Source: Nitzschia sp. DOCU1
Lineage: Eukaryota > Bacillariophyta > Bacillariophyceae > Bacillariales > Bacillariaceae
Assembly: GCA_951394045.1 (NCBI GenBank)
Contig: OX595985.1
Span: 992,001 to 1,056,000 of the forward strand
Reading direction: 5' to 3'
DNA: 64,000 nucleotides
Shown here: positions 20,657 to 29,726 of the stretch, in pieces
Position numbering within the stretch: the stretch's first letter is position 1
How the letters are laid out: each line of letters starts with the position of its first letter
The notes under the pieces: generated by a model
What the model was told of the DNA's origin: nothing
Databases searched by the model: none
Seen by the model: the letters and a program-made list of their open reading frames with translations, nothing else
Position numbers and translations under genes: made by a program

Positions 20657-21587
20657 TCTGAAGAGTAAAGATTTGGGTAAAAGTTTATTGAACCCGATGT
20701 GAAGCTACCCGTAATGTTGAGTGGGGTCGGAGTTTTATGGCTGGAATCCTTTTGGACAAGCGTTGGTGTCAAAAGACAGAAGAAGATCGATGGTGGTTTG
20801 GGTGCGATTGTCGCCTTTCGGTTCTATTCGTAACGCCGAAGAGTTGTGATGAAACCACGTTAGCTAAAATTTGCGTGCGTGGTGCGAGATTGCTTGGCAG
20901 ATCGACCACATGGCTACGTACTTCGCAAATGTTTGTGCTCTCGATGTCGTATGTTCGGCGAGAAAATTTCATTTATGCACCATGACGTCATATTGTCAAC
21001 ATCAGGTGGCCGGCAATAATCGGGGCAATCTGGCTTCTCGAAACGTAGAATGACGTGTTGCTCGGACGTTGCAAAGAAACGGGTGGCTGCGATGATTGGC
21101 TGCATGTGGTACTGTACGACGACCAGACTGAAGTGTTCCTTGTGACGTCATGAATGACGTACAAAAAGTTCTCCCTCCCCCCTATTCTCCCTATTTTCGA
21201 GTCCACCAAATCAGTCCCTCAAAACCGGCTCACCAGTACGTCAATGTGGTCTCTGACGCCTCTGGCCGCTGATTGGTTTTAAAGAACAAATATGCGCATT
21301 CGCCAATCGTTAAATAAAGTAGAATACGTCATCTCATTTGGGAACGTTGACAGGGCCTGATAAGGTGAAGTGTTGACGTAAGTGCATGATGGAGGCAACT
21401 ATGAGATATCTACCTACCGCGTGATTTTCAGTGAGGGACCCCGTAGATGGAAGTTGAATTGCCAATGGAGGCAGAATTCTGTCGACTGACACAGCGATCG
21501 ACGGCATGCTGGAAGTTCTTTTGTCATTTTATTATCCAAAGCGCCGAAGAAACGAAGCAAGATCATTGATAGTTCCTTATTTCATTT
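20657..21587. promoter_or_regulatory. Shared divergent promoter with clustered TGACGT (CCRE/bZIP-type) and CCAAT elements
   Basis: 931 bases between the ATGs of the two EXECUTER-like genes. TGACGT or its complement ACGTCA occurs at 20983-20990 (full TGACGTCA), 21051, 21143-21150 (full TGACGTCA), 21155, 21238, 21326 and 21374, with a TGACGC at 21254. CCAAT/ATTGG boxes occur at 21095, 21272, 21303 and 21462. TGACGT is the core bound by bZIP and aureochrome factors and matches the CO2/cAMP-responsive elements described in P. tricornutum carbonic-anhydrase promoters. Regulation by these factors is inferred. Confidence 0.55.
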
Positions 21588-22948
21588 TTGAAGTATAGCC
21601 ACCTTCCAATATTAATCATGAAGGTGGCCTCTCTTTCCTTGATTTCATTTTTGTCATCCACTTGCTTCTTGCTGCTCGTGCATCATTGCCATCATGTCGT
21701 TTCCTTCTCGGCGTCAAGGGGTTGGTTACCAAAACATGCTGCCAAGACTGTCCTAAAGGCCTCGTTCTCTCACGACGACGTGCCGGAATACGATCATCCG
21801 AACCGTATCGCCGAGTTTCGCGACCTAGAGCCATTGGCCCAGTCTGCGACTCGACGAGCTAGAATCAGAGAGGACAAGAGGACCCGACGCCGCTTTGCCA
21901 AGCATGGAGACGAACTGTGGGCTCTTCGAAAGGTCATTGAAGAATTAAGCCAGAAGCTTGTCAAGGCGATCAACAATGATTCCCGAGGAAACGAAAGATC
22001 CATTCGAGAACAACTGCGTCAACTTGAAGAGCAGGATCCTGAGCTTGTTTACAAAAGCGAGCTAGTGAAAATGAGGCGTGCCCAGAACGAAGGACGTGAT
22101 GCGGATGCCACCGAACATAGCCGCAATGCATTGGCGGCGAGATCTCAACTTCCCCAATACAACCTTGATGGTAAATCTTCAAAAAAAGATCAACGTTGGG
22201 AAAATGTGGTGTTGTACTCACTTCCTTTGATTTCTTGTAATTTCTTGTAAAGGGCTTTGGGTCGGAAAGTAAGTCACGCATCATGCGATCAACTTTGGGA
22301 AAATGTGGTGCTGTACTCACTTCCTTTGATTTCTTGTAAAGGTATGGACAACATGGCTACGAAATCATCAACATCACGTACACAGGTGACACTCTGATTG
22401 CCTATAAAGTCACAGGGGACAAGAATGTGCCTCGCGGTGAAATCACCTTCCAGGTAAACCTTGACCCGTTCCCTGCCCAAGTCGTAGGTTTTGGTGCATC
22501 GACTGCGGATCAACAGCTCCAACCTATCACACTCACGGAAAAAGCTGCGAGAAAGTGGGGCACCTCTCAGCTGCCACGTTACCGGGGACTGGGACAAGTT
22601 GCGGAGCCTGGATTTACAAACACGCAATGGATGGATGGACAACTCATCATCATTGGCGAAGAGTACTTTTCATTTGCTTGGGTTCCGATTGAACAGCAAA
22701 TCTTCTTTGGAAGACCGTCTCCAGAACTGGCTTTGAAAATGCTTCGAGAGTCAAACTCGGCGTCCACTGCGCTTGGTGCTAAAGTTTGGGATGCGCCGCC
22801 GTCTCTGAACGACGATGTGGAAGTCCTAAAGCAGTATGTTTCGAATTGTCTAGAACTTACATCGGAGGTTGTGGAGGAGGATCTGAAGGGAGATCCTTTC
22901 ACTTGCATCTGGCACGGAATGGATACTGAAGAGTGTTACTTTCAGTGA
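21588..22948 (+). CDS. EXECUTER-like plastid protein (UVR-like + DUF3506), copy 2, with a 16-nt microexon
   Basis: Exons 21588-22170, 22253-22268 (16 nt) and 22342-22948 give 401 aa; a second ATG at 21618 would give 391 and a tidier signal peptide. The microexon supplies LWVG and parts of the flanking codons, rebuilding DGLWVGKYGQHGYEI exactly where copy 1 has EGLWVGKYGDHGYEM; skipping it shifts the frame. Domains: signal peptide with HVVSFSASR (plastid-type), a charged helical UVR-like region at about 110-185, and the DUF3506 blocks VTGDKNVPRGEITFQVNL, GLGQVAEPGFTNTQWMDGQL and YFSFAWVPIEQQIFFGR. The two introns (82 and 73 nt) are near-copies of each other at their 3' ends. Role as for copy 1, inferred. 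Confidence 0.75.
22188..22341 (+). repeat. Duplicated intron 3' segments flanking the microexon
   Basis: 22188-22252 and 22287-22341 share about 53 of 55 positions (AACTTTGGGAAAATGTGG-type start, then TGTACTCACTTCCTTTGA and TTTCTTGTAAAG). The first copy also carries a 10-base internal tandem duplication of TTTCTTGTAA. Confidence 0.85.
22253..22268 (+). other. Microexon (16 nt) of EXECUTER-like copy 2
   Basis: GGCTTTGGGTCGGAAA, preceded by TTGTAAAG and followed by GTAAGT. Exon 1 ends in phase 1 and the microexon leaves phase 2, so it is required for frame. Its coding matches the paralogue residue for residue. Confidence 0.8.
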
Positions 22949-23074
22949 AACAATCGGACGTCTGAGGAAAATTTTGTACTATATTACTTAACACGCTAGC
23001 AGGTATTGAATATGATGTATTCGATTAGCTCAACAATACACCAGAGGTAAAAATGGGTATCAAAATCAACGAAT

Positions 23075-24490
23075 TCAAGTATTCATGCCTGCAACAGAGT
23101 TGCTCCGTTGCCTGTTATTCTCTCCGAGCAATGCCGTAGTTTCGGCAACAATCTCGGGTAGTTTCTTCTTCTGGCTCTTTAGTGACGGCGTCGGAGCAGC
23201 AAAGTAGACTAGGCCAAAGAGAGGAAATGTTGCCAACAACAGACACATATTAGCTCCAAAATAGTCCTCACGGGCCTCAGCCCATTCCACAAGGGGGCCC
23301 TGTACAAGACTTGCAGACGATACTATGATGTTCGTCAGCCCCAATAAGATTCCATAGTTCTTGAAACCAAAAAGCTCCCCAGTCTGATGAAAGACAGTAC
23401 TGTAGACTAGTTGTCGTGAAGTGGCGACCGCTGAGAAGACAATGAAGACCTGGTAGAAAGCCTGGTCGGGAAACAGGGCGAGGACGAGACCATATAAGAC
23501 ACCCACGACATTTGCTGTCTGAAAACAGGCCATGGTTGAGTTGCCTAGCCCATAGGCTACCAGAGGCAGTACCACAAATCCAAATGGAAGCATCGCCCCA
23601 AAGATACCAATGAGTATATTAGCTGTTTGGGGATCCATAGACTCATCCAGCTGGTCATTGATAGTGGCGACGACGAAGTTCAGTTTCAAAATATGAATAG
23701 CCACCCAACCAGAAAGACAGTAAAAGGGCGGCCTCGTCAGAATCACAGACAAGGGGCGATCTTTCAACGACGACATTGACATAGCACTGGGATCAGCATG
23801 TGTCGCCGGACTCAAATAAGAGTAGGGCGATGCAAAGGAATGACGCTTCGTCATTGCAGTGGAGTCCCTGAGAATCTCGTTGGGCCAGACGAAAATGGCA
23901 GTCAAAAGAGTGAAAAGAGGAACCACCATATAGACGATAAAGAAGTTGGACGTCGTCATACCAAAAATTGTATTTGCCGCTGCGAACAAGGCGAAAACCA
24001 TTGTGCCCCCATCGAAGGCACCAGCTTGTGCCGACATGAACAAGGCGGCACCTCCATTGCCACCTTCCCGAGTTTCGCCTGGGAATAATCTCGCCAAGTG
24101 AAGAGTCGGAAGTTGTATAGCAGGTCCAGCAAACCCCAAGAGGGCAAAACCGGCATCCAACGCCCACGTGGACTTGAGTGCGAGGGAGCACAGAAACAGC
24201 CCTACGGAAAACAGTATGCTGGCAATAATTCCGCAATATTTTGGCCCGAAATTGTCCAGGATCATTCCAAATGGAAGCGTGCTCAGGTAGTTACCAACAG
24301 CTCCATGTGTGAATATTCGGGCAAAGTCTCCCGGTGACAAGTCAATACCTTCCGACCGAAGAACCGGAAGTAGTGATGCCCATCCGAAAACAATGCCTGA
24401 GGTCAGCAAGGTGTGGATCACTCCAACGCAGGCAAAGAGGACTGGGTGCCTCTCCAGCCGAGCATGATATGGATCGTCCTCGTCCAGCAT
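23075..24490 (-). CDS. MFS transporter, SLC43/FMP42-like
   Basis: 471 aa, intronless, ATG at 24490. About twelve hydrophobic helices with a long central loop rich in Ser (around 215-245). The segment FMSAQAGAFDGGTMVFALF in the middle of the N-terminal half matches the conserved GAFD element of SLC43 (LAT3/4-type) and yeast FMP42 proteins, and GMILDNFGPKYCG is the MFS loop 2-3 motif. SLC43 members move neutral amino acids or purine bases by facilitated diffusion; the substrate here is unknown. The C-terminus carries an acidic-dileucine-like ETTALLGENN sorting signal. Confidence 0.78.
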   Translation of the reverse strand: MLDEDDPYHARLERHPVLFACVGVIHTLLTSGIVFGWASLLPVLRSEGIDLSPGDFARIFTHGAVGNYLSTLPFGMILDNFGPKYCGIIASILFSVGLFLCSLALKSTWALDAGFALLGFAGPAIQLPTLHLARLFPGETREGGNGGAALFMSAQAGAFDGGTMVFALFAAANTIFGMTTSNFFIVYMVVPLFTLLTAIFVWPNEILRDSTAMTKRHSFASPYSYLSPATHADPSAMSMSSLKDRPLSVILTRPPFYCLSGWVAIHILKLNFVVATINDQLDESMDPQTANILIGIFGAMLPFGFVVLPLVAYGLGNSTMACFQTANVVGVLYGLVLALFPDQAFYQVFIVFSAVATSRQLVYSTVFHQTGELFGFKNYGILLGLTNIIVSSASLVQGPLVEWAEAREDYFGANMCLLLATFPLFGLVYFAAPTPSLKSQKKKLPEIVAETTALLGENNRQRSNSVAGMNT

Positions 24491-25363
24491 TCTGTGTTAC
24501 CAGTAACTTTAGGATGGTTCCCGGTAAGCGTTGTTTGGTAGGGCATTCGATCATCAGTACCATTGGCATCAGATCTGAATAGGGTGGGCAACACTCCGAT
24601 TCTGTTCTTTCGCCATCATCGCACCGCCTTTGCTGATATTCTCCTCAGTGTGCGCCGAGGGCACAATTCTGAGAAATGAGTCAAAGGTGTCCAAATTTGC
24701 TCTATTGTGTGACGAAACAACGCATGAGCTAATAAAGTGCGCAGTTTTGAGAAGAGAGTGTGTTCTTGAAGGTACTACTATTAAAGCAGGTACTACTCAA
24801 GTAACTGTGGTGGTACCATTAAGGACTAGTAGGAACAACGAGTATGCCTCGTATAATCTTGCAGTTGCTGTGATGGCCACTGTCTTCTACTCGGGTACAC
24901 CAATTTTCGTTGGCAAAATCTTTGAAGTTCGCTATCATATGTATCAGTGATAGGCAAAGCGGGTTGCAGCTGATTGGCGGCGCGGCCGCCTAGAGGCTGG
25001 TGCTGACTTTAGAGGGAACCAAACATGCTAAACCGACAGTCTTTTTCAGGGAAGCAACAAAAGAAGAAAACAAGGAACGTTAGAAAGTACCCACTTGGCC
25101 TTTAGCAACGATGTTTCGACAGACAGGTCCAGCAAAAGTCCACGGACTAGAACCTTGCTGGGTTAAAACGTCGATATTGATGATTTTGATTTCTCTTCGA
25201 AGACCTTGACACCCATAAAGTGCTTACGCACAGGCTCATGGGATGCTACCGTCGATCGCGACTTTTTGCCGTGGTCAAACAATGGCACATGGAGCCCCGG
25301 GCAACGCCTATGATACTTCGGTTGTCCATAACAAATAACGAACTCATTCATTGCTCTTACCTT
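24491..25363. other. Intergenic, no supported gene
   Basis: 873 bases between the MFS gene and the 3' end of ELP4. An open frame at 24630-24950 plus contains GGTACTACT-type repeats and no protein features. Confidence 0.45.
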
Positions 25364-26834
25364 TCAAAAGTCTAGCGGAGAACCAGCCATATTGGACGCA
25401 CAACCCATCCCTCCTCCACTGCTCGCTCGTTTTGTTGAGCCACCATCGGATGATTTCTTTCCTGCTCCTGATCGAACTCCTGATCCAACACTCCCACCAC
25501 CTTCAGCGTAGTCTTCCGGAGGGATATGAAGCATAGTAATATGCAGCTTCCGACGATCCCTTTTGAATCCATATATATAAGCGGCCGGGCGCTTGCCGGT
25601 AGTCAAATCCGCAAAATGACCTCCACCATTCGCTGTTGCGGCTGTGAATGTAGAAACTTTCGAAAGAGTCAAAAGACCCTGCAAATGTCGGAATTCTGGA
25701 GGTGGAGGGTACTCTTTCCGAGAAGCAAAGCCCTCGGTGGACATGACTACATCAGAACTTCGTGACAACGAGAACCAAGATTTCGCATCTGCAGTCGATG
25801 GAATGCAAACCAAAACCACAACCGGTAGATTATGGTTTCGAATGTAGGCCAAAAGCATTGGCAAAGCAACAGTCGAAATTTCGAGATTGGGATGGAACAG
25901 AAGGAATCGAATTGCCTCTCCGTCTTTCTTGGCATCGTTGATTAACTTCGACCAACCCCGGAAAAGCGCAAGCGCTTGCTCATAACGAGACATGGTCTCT
26001 GATATACGGCATTCTATCTCAACGACATATGATTTTGCATCGACGTTGAGCTGATCGTAAATTCGGCCTGACAAGTCGTACGAGTGGCAAAACACATTAG
26101 TGGTCGCCAGAGACGAAAGAGCAGCATCGGACGATGAGCTCAGGCCCGACCGTTCCTGCTGCACCGACTTTTTGTACTGCCAGGCAACCTGTAGACCCTC
26201 ATCACCGTCACCGTCCTCCTCGTCGTCCTCATCCACTATTGCCAGAGACGGCGGCGCCTCTGATATTTGCTCTGATTGCTGTGTACCCTTTTGCTTTTGC
26301 TTGTCCCAATGCATATTGCGTGGTAGCGCAGATAGCATGTCTTCCACTTCGTCCCGTCTGGCAAGACTAGACGCATCACGACTATCGAGAACAGAGAGAA
26401 AACCATCAATTCGCGATGTGTCGTGTTCGTTGGAATCCTTTGCCACAGGAATAATTAGCCGCTGATGATGAGAAATGGCCTTTGAACATAATATTGGGGA
26501 GAGAGGTGGCCATGTCAGTGACGATACGCAACGATCGTGATATTTCAATTGCAGCGGTGCGTACCTCAGCCACCCAATACTTGACCAGAGACAAGGCCAA
26601 GTCACGCGTCCAACGATCTTCTCGCAACAACATGCATGTTCCCAATGGCTGACCACCCCCCAAAATGACGTCAAGATCGTTCAGCCCCGACGAAGTCAAA
26701 TGGATGCCTCCTGTCCAAGCTTTGACGCCACGCTGTCCAAGAGGCGATGGCGGCGGCGCCGACGCATCAGAGGCAGTATTTCGCCCGGGCGCCGCTGCGG
26801 CTTTGGTACCGGCTCGACGAAAGGCCGACGGCAT
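25364..26834 (-). CDS. ELP4: Elongator complex subunit 4 (ELP4/PAXNEB)
   Basis: Exons 26565-26834 and 25364-26461 joined over a 103-nt intron (26462-26564, GTACGC...CATCAG), phase 0, giving 455 aa; the start is the first ATG (26834), since the longer frame begins with GTG. Seen: WTGGIHLTSSGLNDLDVILGGGQPLGTCMLL, the RecA-like entry of ELP4 in which the Walker A is degenerate as usual; ALPRNMHW; a YDLSGR motif; and a tail with LHIPPEDYAEGGG and the terminal SPLDF typical of ELP4. Elongator (ELP1-6) makes the cm5/mcm5 modification of U34 in tRNAs; ELP4 forms the ELP456 ring with ELP5 and ELP6. An acidic low-complexity insert lies at about 150-185. Confidence 0.88.
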
Positions 26835-27199
26835 GATATCGGAGGCAGTTGAAAGAATCCCCTCACTAGTCACCTTAAATCGCTTCGCCCGTGTGACATC
26901 TCGGTCAAGATACTCATTGCAACAAAGAGAGAAGAACTAGACCATCTGTTTGTAGCCAAGAGGCATGGGTCACAAAGAAAAATGCTATGAATAGAATCTT
27001 GTTTTTTTTGTTTTCGTGATTTCGGGACATGCTGAAAATTCGATGGATGGAAGTAGAGTACGTCTGCATTCGACCGCACGTATGGTCCAAGAAGTCGATC
27101 GACTACGTCACGCAGCCCGTGAAACTGATGGACGAGTACGATAGACAAAGCCGTCTCATCGTATGATACATCTACATAGTACCGGTATTTGCATCTCAT

Positions 27200-27316
27200 C
27201 TATCTCTTTGTGACTACTACCCATGGCTCAGAAGTTGTTCATCTTCACCAGCGGCAACAGATAGACAACGTAAATTAGATCTAACATTGCTATTGCTATC
27301 TCTTTGTGACTACTAC
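27200..27316. repeat. 21-base direct repeat
   Basis: CTATCTCTTTGTGACTACTA plus C occurs at 27200-27220 and exactly again at 27296-27316, 96 bases apart. It may mark a small duplication or insertion footprint. Confidence 0.8.
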
Positions 27317-27408
27317 GTTGGTACCATGGTCTACTATGATGACATCAGTAGTGGATGCTTGGATTCTCGGCTCGGGGGATCACACTCGAAAAACAAAATT
27401 CGAATTGC

Positions 27409-27519
27409 TGCCGAGCTCGCCTGGTCGCTGCCCGCTGCCGCGGTCGAAGAAGTCAATACGGTCATTGAAAGATGGGCCTGCGCGTATCCATTTTCAACGT
27501 ATTAGTGTCCTAATAAAAG
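27409..27519 (+). repeat. Dispersed repeat, copy B
   Basis: Inverted counterpart of 7667-7778. In this copy one frame reads AELAWSLPAAAVEEVNTVIE and stops shortly after; the 1-nt length difference breaks that frame in copy A, so a decayed coding origin is possible. Confidence 0.7.
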
Positions 27520-28052
27520 GGTCAGCGAAGCGGAAGCGTTCTTTGCCTGAGCGTTTCGACGTCATCAAAAAATGCACGGAAGCCCATCAAGACGAGGCAA
27601 CGCTTCCAAAACCAATGACCAATGCAAAAATGCCTCTTCAATGCTTGCACAATGACAATGGTGGGATAAAAATACACAACAATCAGCATGTTTTAGACAA
27701 CGACCACGATGAAAAAGATAGCTAGCGTGGGCTTGGATGGATCACACATACAATCGGCGATCATCGAAACGGCAGAGTGTTTCACGATGGATGAATGTGG
27801 ATGACTTTTTGGCGACCGTGGGGCCTCATCGTGGGAACTCCTTGCCTTGGAGGAAGGAAAGCCCAAGAAAAAAATCACTTTTTCACTCTATCGAGGTCAC
27901 TTTTCTGCGAAAGGAGCAATCTGCGTCACTCCTTTCTTCATCACCGCGATGAACCTCATGACGATATGGAGATGACAGGTCCTACAGCAGCCCCACCGGC
28001 TGCTGTTTGTCTCCCAGGAAAGTTGGCAGTCCACTAAGTTGTGGAGATGACG

Positions 28053-28289
28053 TCCTGGGGTCCTCACGGGTAGGACCCTAAAAGCTTCCGATGGAAGCAC
28101 GCCGGGATCGATCCTCGCTCGTGTTCTGTCTTTTGTTTCTCTCTTTCTTTTCAGCAGATCAAGTGGATTGCTCTGGTGGCAGCAGTCCAGGTCATGTCGA
28201 TTGTTCCTGGGGTCCCCGTGGGTGGGACCCTAAAAGCTATCGTATCATCCTCCCACGATTTCGTGGCATGGGGCGGTAGCACGCCGGGA
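28053..28289. repeat. Composite direct repeat with hairpin cores
   Basis: 34-base units at 28053-28086 and 28205-28238 share TCCTGGGGTCC...GGACCCTAAAAGCT with few differences. Each is followed after a variable gap by GCACGCCGGGA (about 28097 and 28279). GGGTCC and GGACCC within each unit can pair. Could be a non-coding RNA unit or a small mobile element. Confidence 0.6.
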
Positions 28290-29159
28290 AAGATCGGTTG
28301 ATTGTCGACCGAGGCGCTTTGATTCGAGGTGAAATCTTTGCTGTCGTGCTGGTGTTATTTTGTTCTCACAAGTTTGTTCTCTTTCTATTTTAGCTGTTGC
28401 AAGTATTACCAACCACGGCTCCAAAGGCGTTCTCTTTTCATTCCCTTGTGTGCAGGTACATCCCCGCCTGGCTATGAAAAATATATGTAATTTGTGAGGT
28501 AACAGCCGAAAGAAGAGGAGTGGGAAGGGGGGCAACTGGCATGGCTTGGGGCATTGACCCCGGAACCCCCCGTCCCACGTTGGATGCAGCAAGTTGGCGG
28601 ATGAGTGGATGCTGTGACATGTTCCAGTCCCGAACATGGTAACGCAGACATCCATGACCCCAATGATTGGACTCCATCAGAAAAATTGGCCTCCAAGGGA
28701 ATGGAAGAGGATTGCTGAGGAATGTCGTCGGATGAGGTTTTGTTTGTGATGGTCTACAATGGAATGGGGAGAAGATTGGCGAGAACGAAGACGTTGGCGT
28801 GACGGCCAAGGCTTCACCTTGTAATCGAAGTTACTTTGTTGGCCGGATTTGTTGTTGGAAAGTTGAGTCCTCTCTTTGTTTTGCAGGTCGGTTGTGGTGT
28901 GGTTGGATTTTTGTGTGCAGGTATTCGGTGGTGTCTCTTCGTGGTAAGTGTGTGTCTCTTCGTGGTAAGTGCGCATTCTCTGGTGCCCTTTGATCTTATT
29001 TTGCTCTCTCGGGGTGCTACTTATACCCCTGTTCTTTCCTCCTTTTGCAGGCATCTGGTTTTGTTGTACAACAAAACCAACGTTCTTCTTCTTCGAGCCC
29101 ACGGCTGCTGCCGTCTCTCTCGTACCATGATTATATTGTCCCTCAAGACCTTTCCTAGA

Positions 29160-29277
29160 TAGCGAGTCAAGTGCACACAACAAGGAATACTCTGGTTTGG
29201 GGTTCCAGATTCAAACGTCCCCCGGTGTTGGAAGTTAAGATTCCTTGTTGTGCCACTTTGACAAAGGCGATGCTATC
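29160..29277. repeat. Imperfect long inverted repeat
   Basis: CACAACAAGGAAT at 29176-29188 is the exact reverse complement of ATTCCTTGTTGTG at 29240-29252. The flanks continue to pair imperfectly (GATAGCGAGTCAAGTG against CACTTTGACAAAGGCGATGC plus TATC). The loop is about 51 nt. Confidence 0.7.
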
Positions 29278-29726
29278 ACAAACACTAGGCGGATCCCGTA
29301 TGTGGGTAGAGGGAGCTCTCCTCCGGGCTGAGCAGCTGTGGCCCACCCCCTCCGAAATCGAACTGCTTTGACGTAGCGGTGGGGCTCAGTAACTTTTTGT
29401 GTGAGAACACAAAAACGAAGCCAAAAGTTCGATGAATTGTAGTAGCCAACTCCTGGCGAGTGCTACGGGTAATAGTAATCCATACAGACAACATGTCTTC
29501 CTTATCAAACAGCGGGGTTCGGCACTCTTCTGTTTGAATTCATGATGATCGCTCTCTACTTGGTTGTTAGGTTGGGCTTGTTTGCTTCGTCGTCGTAATG
29601 TAGCTGATCGGGTAGTAGAATTGATTCAAAACGGTGCGAATGAGGTGTAGCTCGAAATTAATCTAGTGTCAGGCCTTAGATAAAGCGCGTGTTATGCAGG
29701 GTAAATATCGGCTAATAGTTTGCTTT

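Larger units (their letters stand above)
26835..29726. other. Gene-poor, repeat-containing region
   Basis: About 2.9 kb without a gene I can support. It contains dispersed repeat copy B, a 21-base direct repeat, a 34-base composite repeat with hairpin potential, a tandem 18-base unit around 28935-28972 and a long inverted repeat near 29.2 kb (separate entries). Open frames such as 27306-27725 plus and 28677-29183 minus read as low-complexity sequence. Confidence 0.5.

Noticed and set aside
24630..24950. 106-aa open frame
   Set aside because: Part of it comes from short GGTACTACT-type repeats and there is no recognisable protein feature.
27306..27725. 139-aa open frame as a gene
   Set aside because: It contains the dispersed repeat in another frame, lacks any domain and reads as Lys/Asn/Asp-rich low complexity.
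28438..29183. Minus-strand frames of 123 and 168 aa
   Set aside because: Composition is dominated by Pro/Ser/His/Lys/Gln from simple sequence and a tandem 18-base unit; no start context or family match.
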